From contig CM067373.1 of NCBI GenBank assembly GCA_034401795.1, positions 44,256,914 through 44,320,913 on the forward strand: a stretch of 64,000 nt of DNA. Direction: 5' to 3'. Below the pieces are notes generated by a model. The model searched no databases. It was not told the DNA's origin and worked only from the letters and a program-made list of their open reading frames with translations. This document shows positions 63,974 through 64,000 of this stretch, piece after piece. The translations under genes and the position numbers were made by a program. This DNA comes from Chaetoderma sp. LZ-2023a. Taxonomy: Eukaryota; Mollusca; Caudofoveata; Chaetodermatida; Chaetodermatidae. Every line of letters starts with the position of its first letter. Positions within the stretch are counted from its first letter, which is position 1.

Positions 63974-64000
63974 CTACAAAAATAAGCATCATATCACTAT

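Overview
This is a stretch of animal (metazoan) nuclear DNA. Almost the whole window belongs to one gene on the minus strand: the middle of a ryanodine receptor (RyR) gene, the giant intracellular calcium-release channel. I can place 17 coding exons between 63973 and 11367. Together they hold about 2.4 kb of coding sequence (about 800 codons), every intron phase agrees across each junction, and I see no break. In vertebrate RyR terms they run from the end of the second RyR repeat, through the SPRY2 domain and a long divergent linker, through SPRY3, into the start of the following solenoid. The gene continues beyond both window ends. Several dispersed repeats, including palindromic MITEs, a tRNA-like SINE and elements ending in a GGTGAGCTAA-type motif, resemble what I remember from bivalve and other mollusc genomes. 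A mollusc or another lophotrochozoan is therefore my best guess, not a proof.

The remaining roughly 61 kb is intron, unusually crowded with repeats. Tandem arrays alone make up about a third of the window: a 92-bp satellite (1-9202, about 100 copies, with an 11-unit higher-order repeat), a 53-bp array (9795-10220), a 19-bp array (10805-11350), a 72-bp array that copies an exon end with its splice donor (13430-13934), a 33-bp array (20130-20893), a 37-bp array (25995-28022), a 64-bp array (28195-28780), a roughly 170-bp array (29990-30570), a 39-bp array (36430-38045), a roughly 180-bp array (39570-49550, split by a transposon), a 35-bp array (51275-52872) and a 31-bp array (62945-63262).

Mobile elements: a 6.5-kb DIRS-type tyrosine-recombinase retroelement (40154-46642, a fossil) with inverted terminal repeats and a clear internal complementary region; a 3.8-kb piggyBac-like DNA transposon (15280-19081) between TTAA target copies; two truncated LINE copies of one family (50488-51290 and 55163-56739, the latter with a long target-site duplication); a tRNA-derived SINE (about 49895-50200); two kilobase-scale internally repetitive dispersed elements (11758-13220 and 21385-22565); and two very abundant palindromic MITE families. 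Family A begins TTAACCCTTTAATGGTCAA and has a central hairpin. Family B begins TGTTGAATATTTTGAAACTA and is often nested in a longer element that starts GGACCTTTCCAG.

The most interesting theme is how repeats meet splice sites. The donor of exon 16 exists in seven tandem copies. The donor flank of exon 15 was duplicated, and one copy was later split by the piggyBac element. The donor of exon 4 lies at the very end of a family A MITE. A 247-bp intron duplication stops exactly at the acceptor of exon 9. Arrays also lie against the donor of exon 17 and near the acceptor of exon 8. I found no bacterial-type system, CRISPR array or canonical RNA gene. Exons are numbered E1 to E17 in order of transcription, within this window only.
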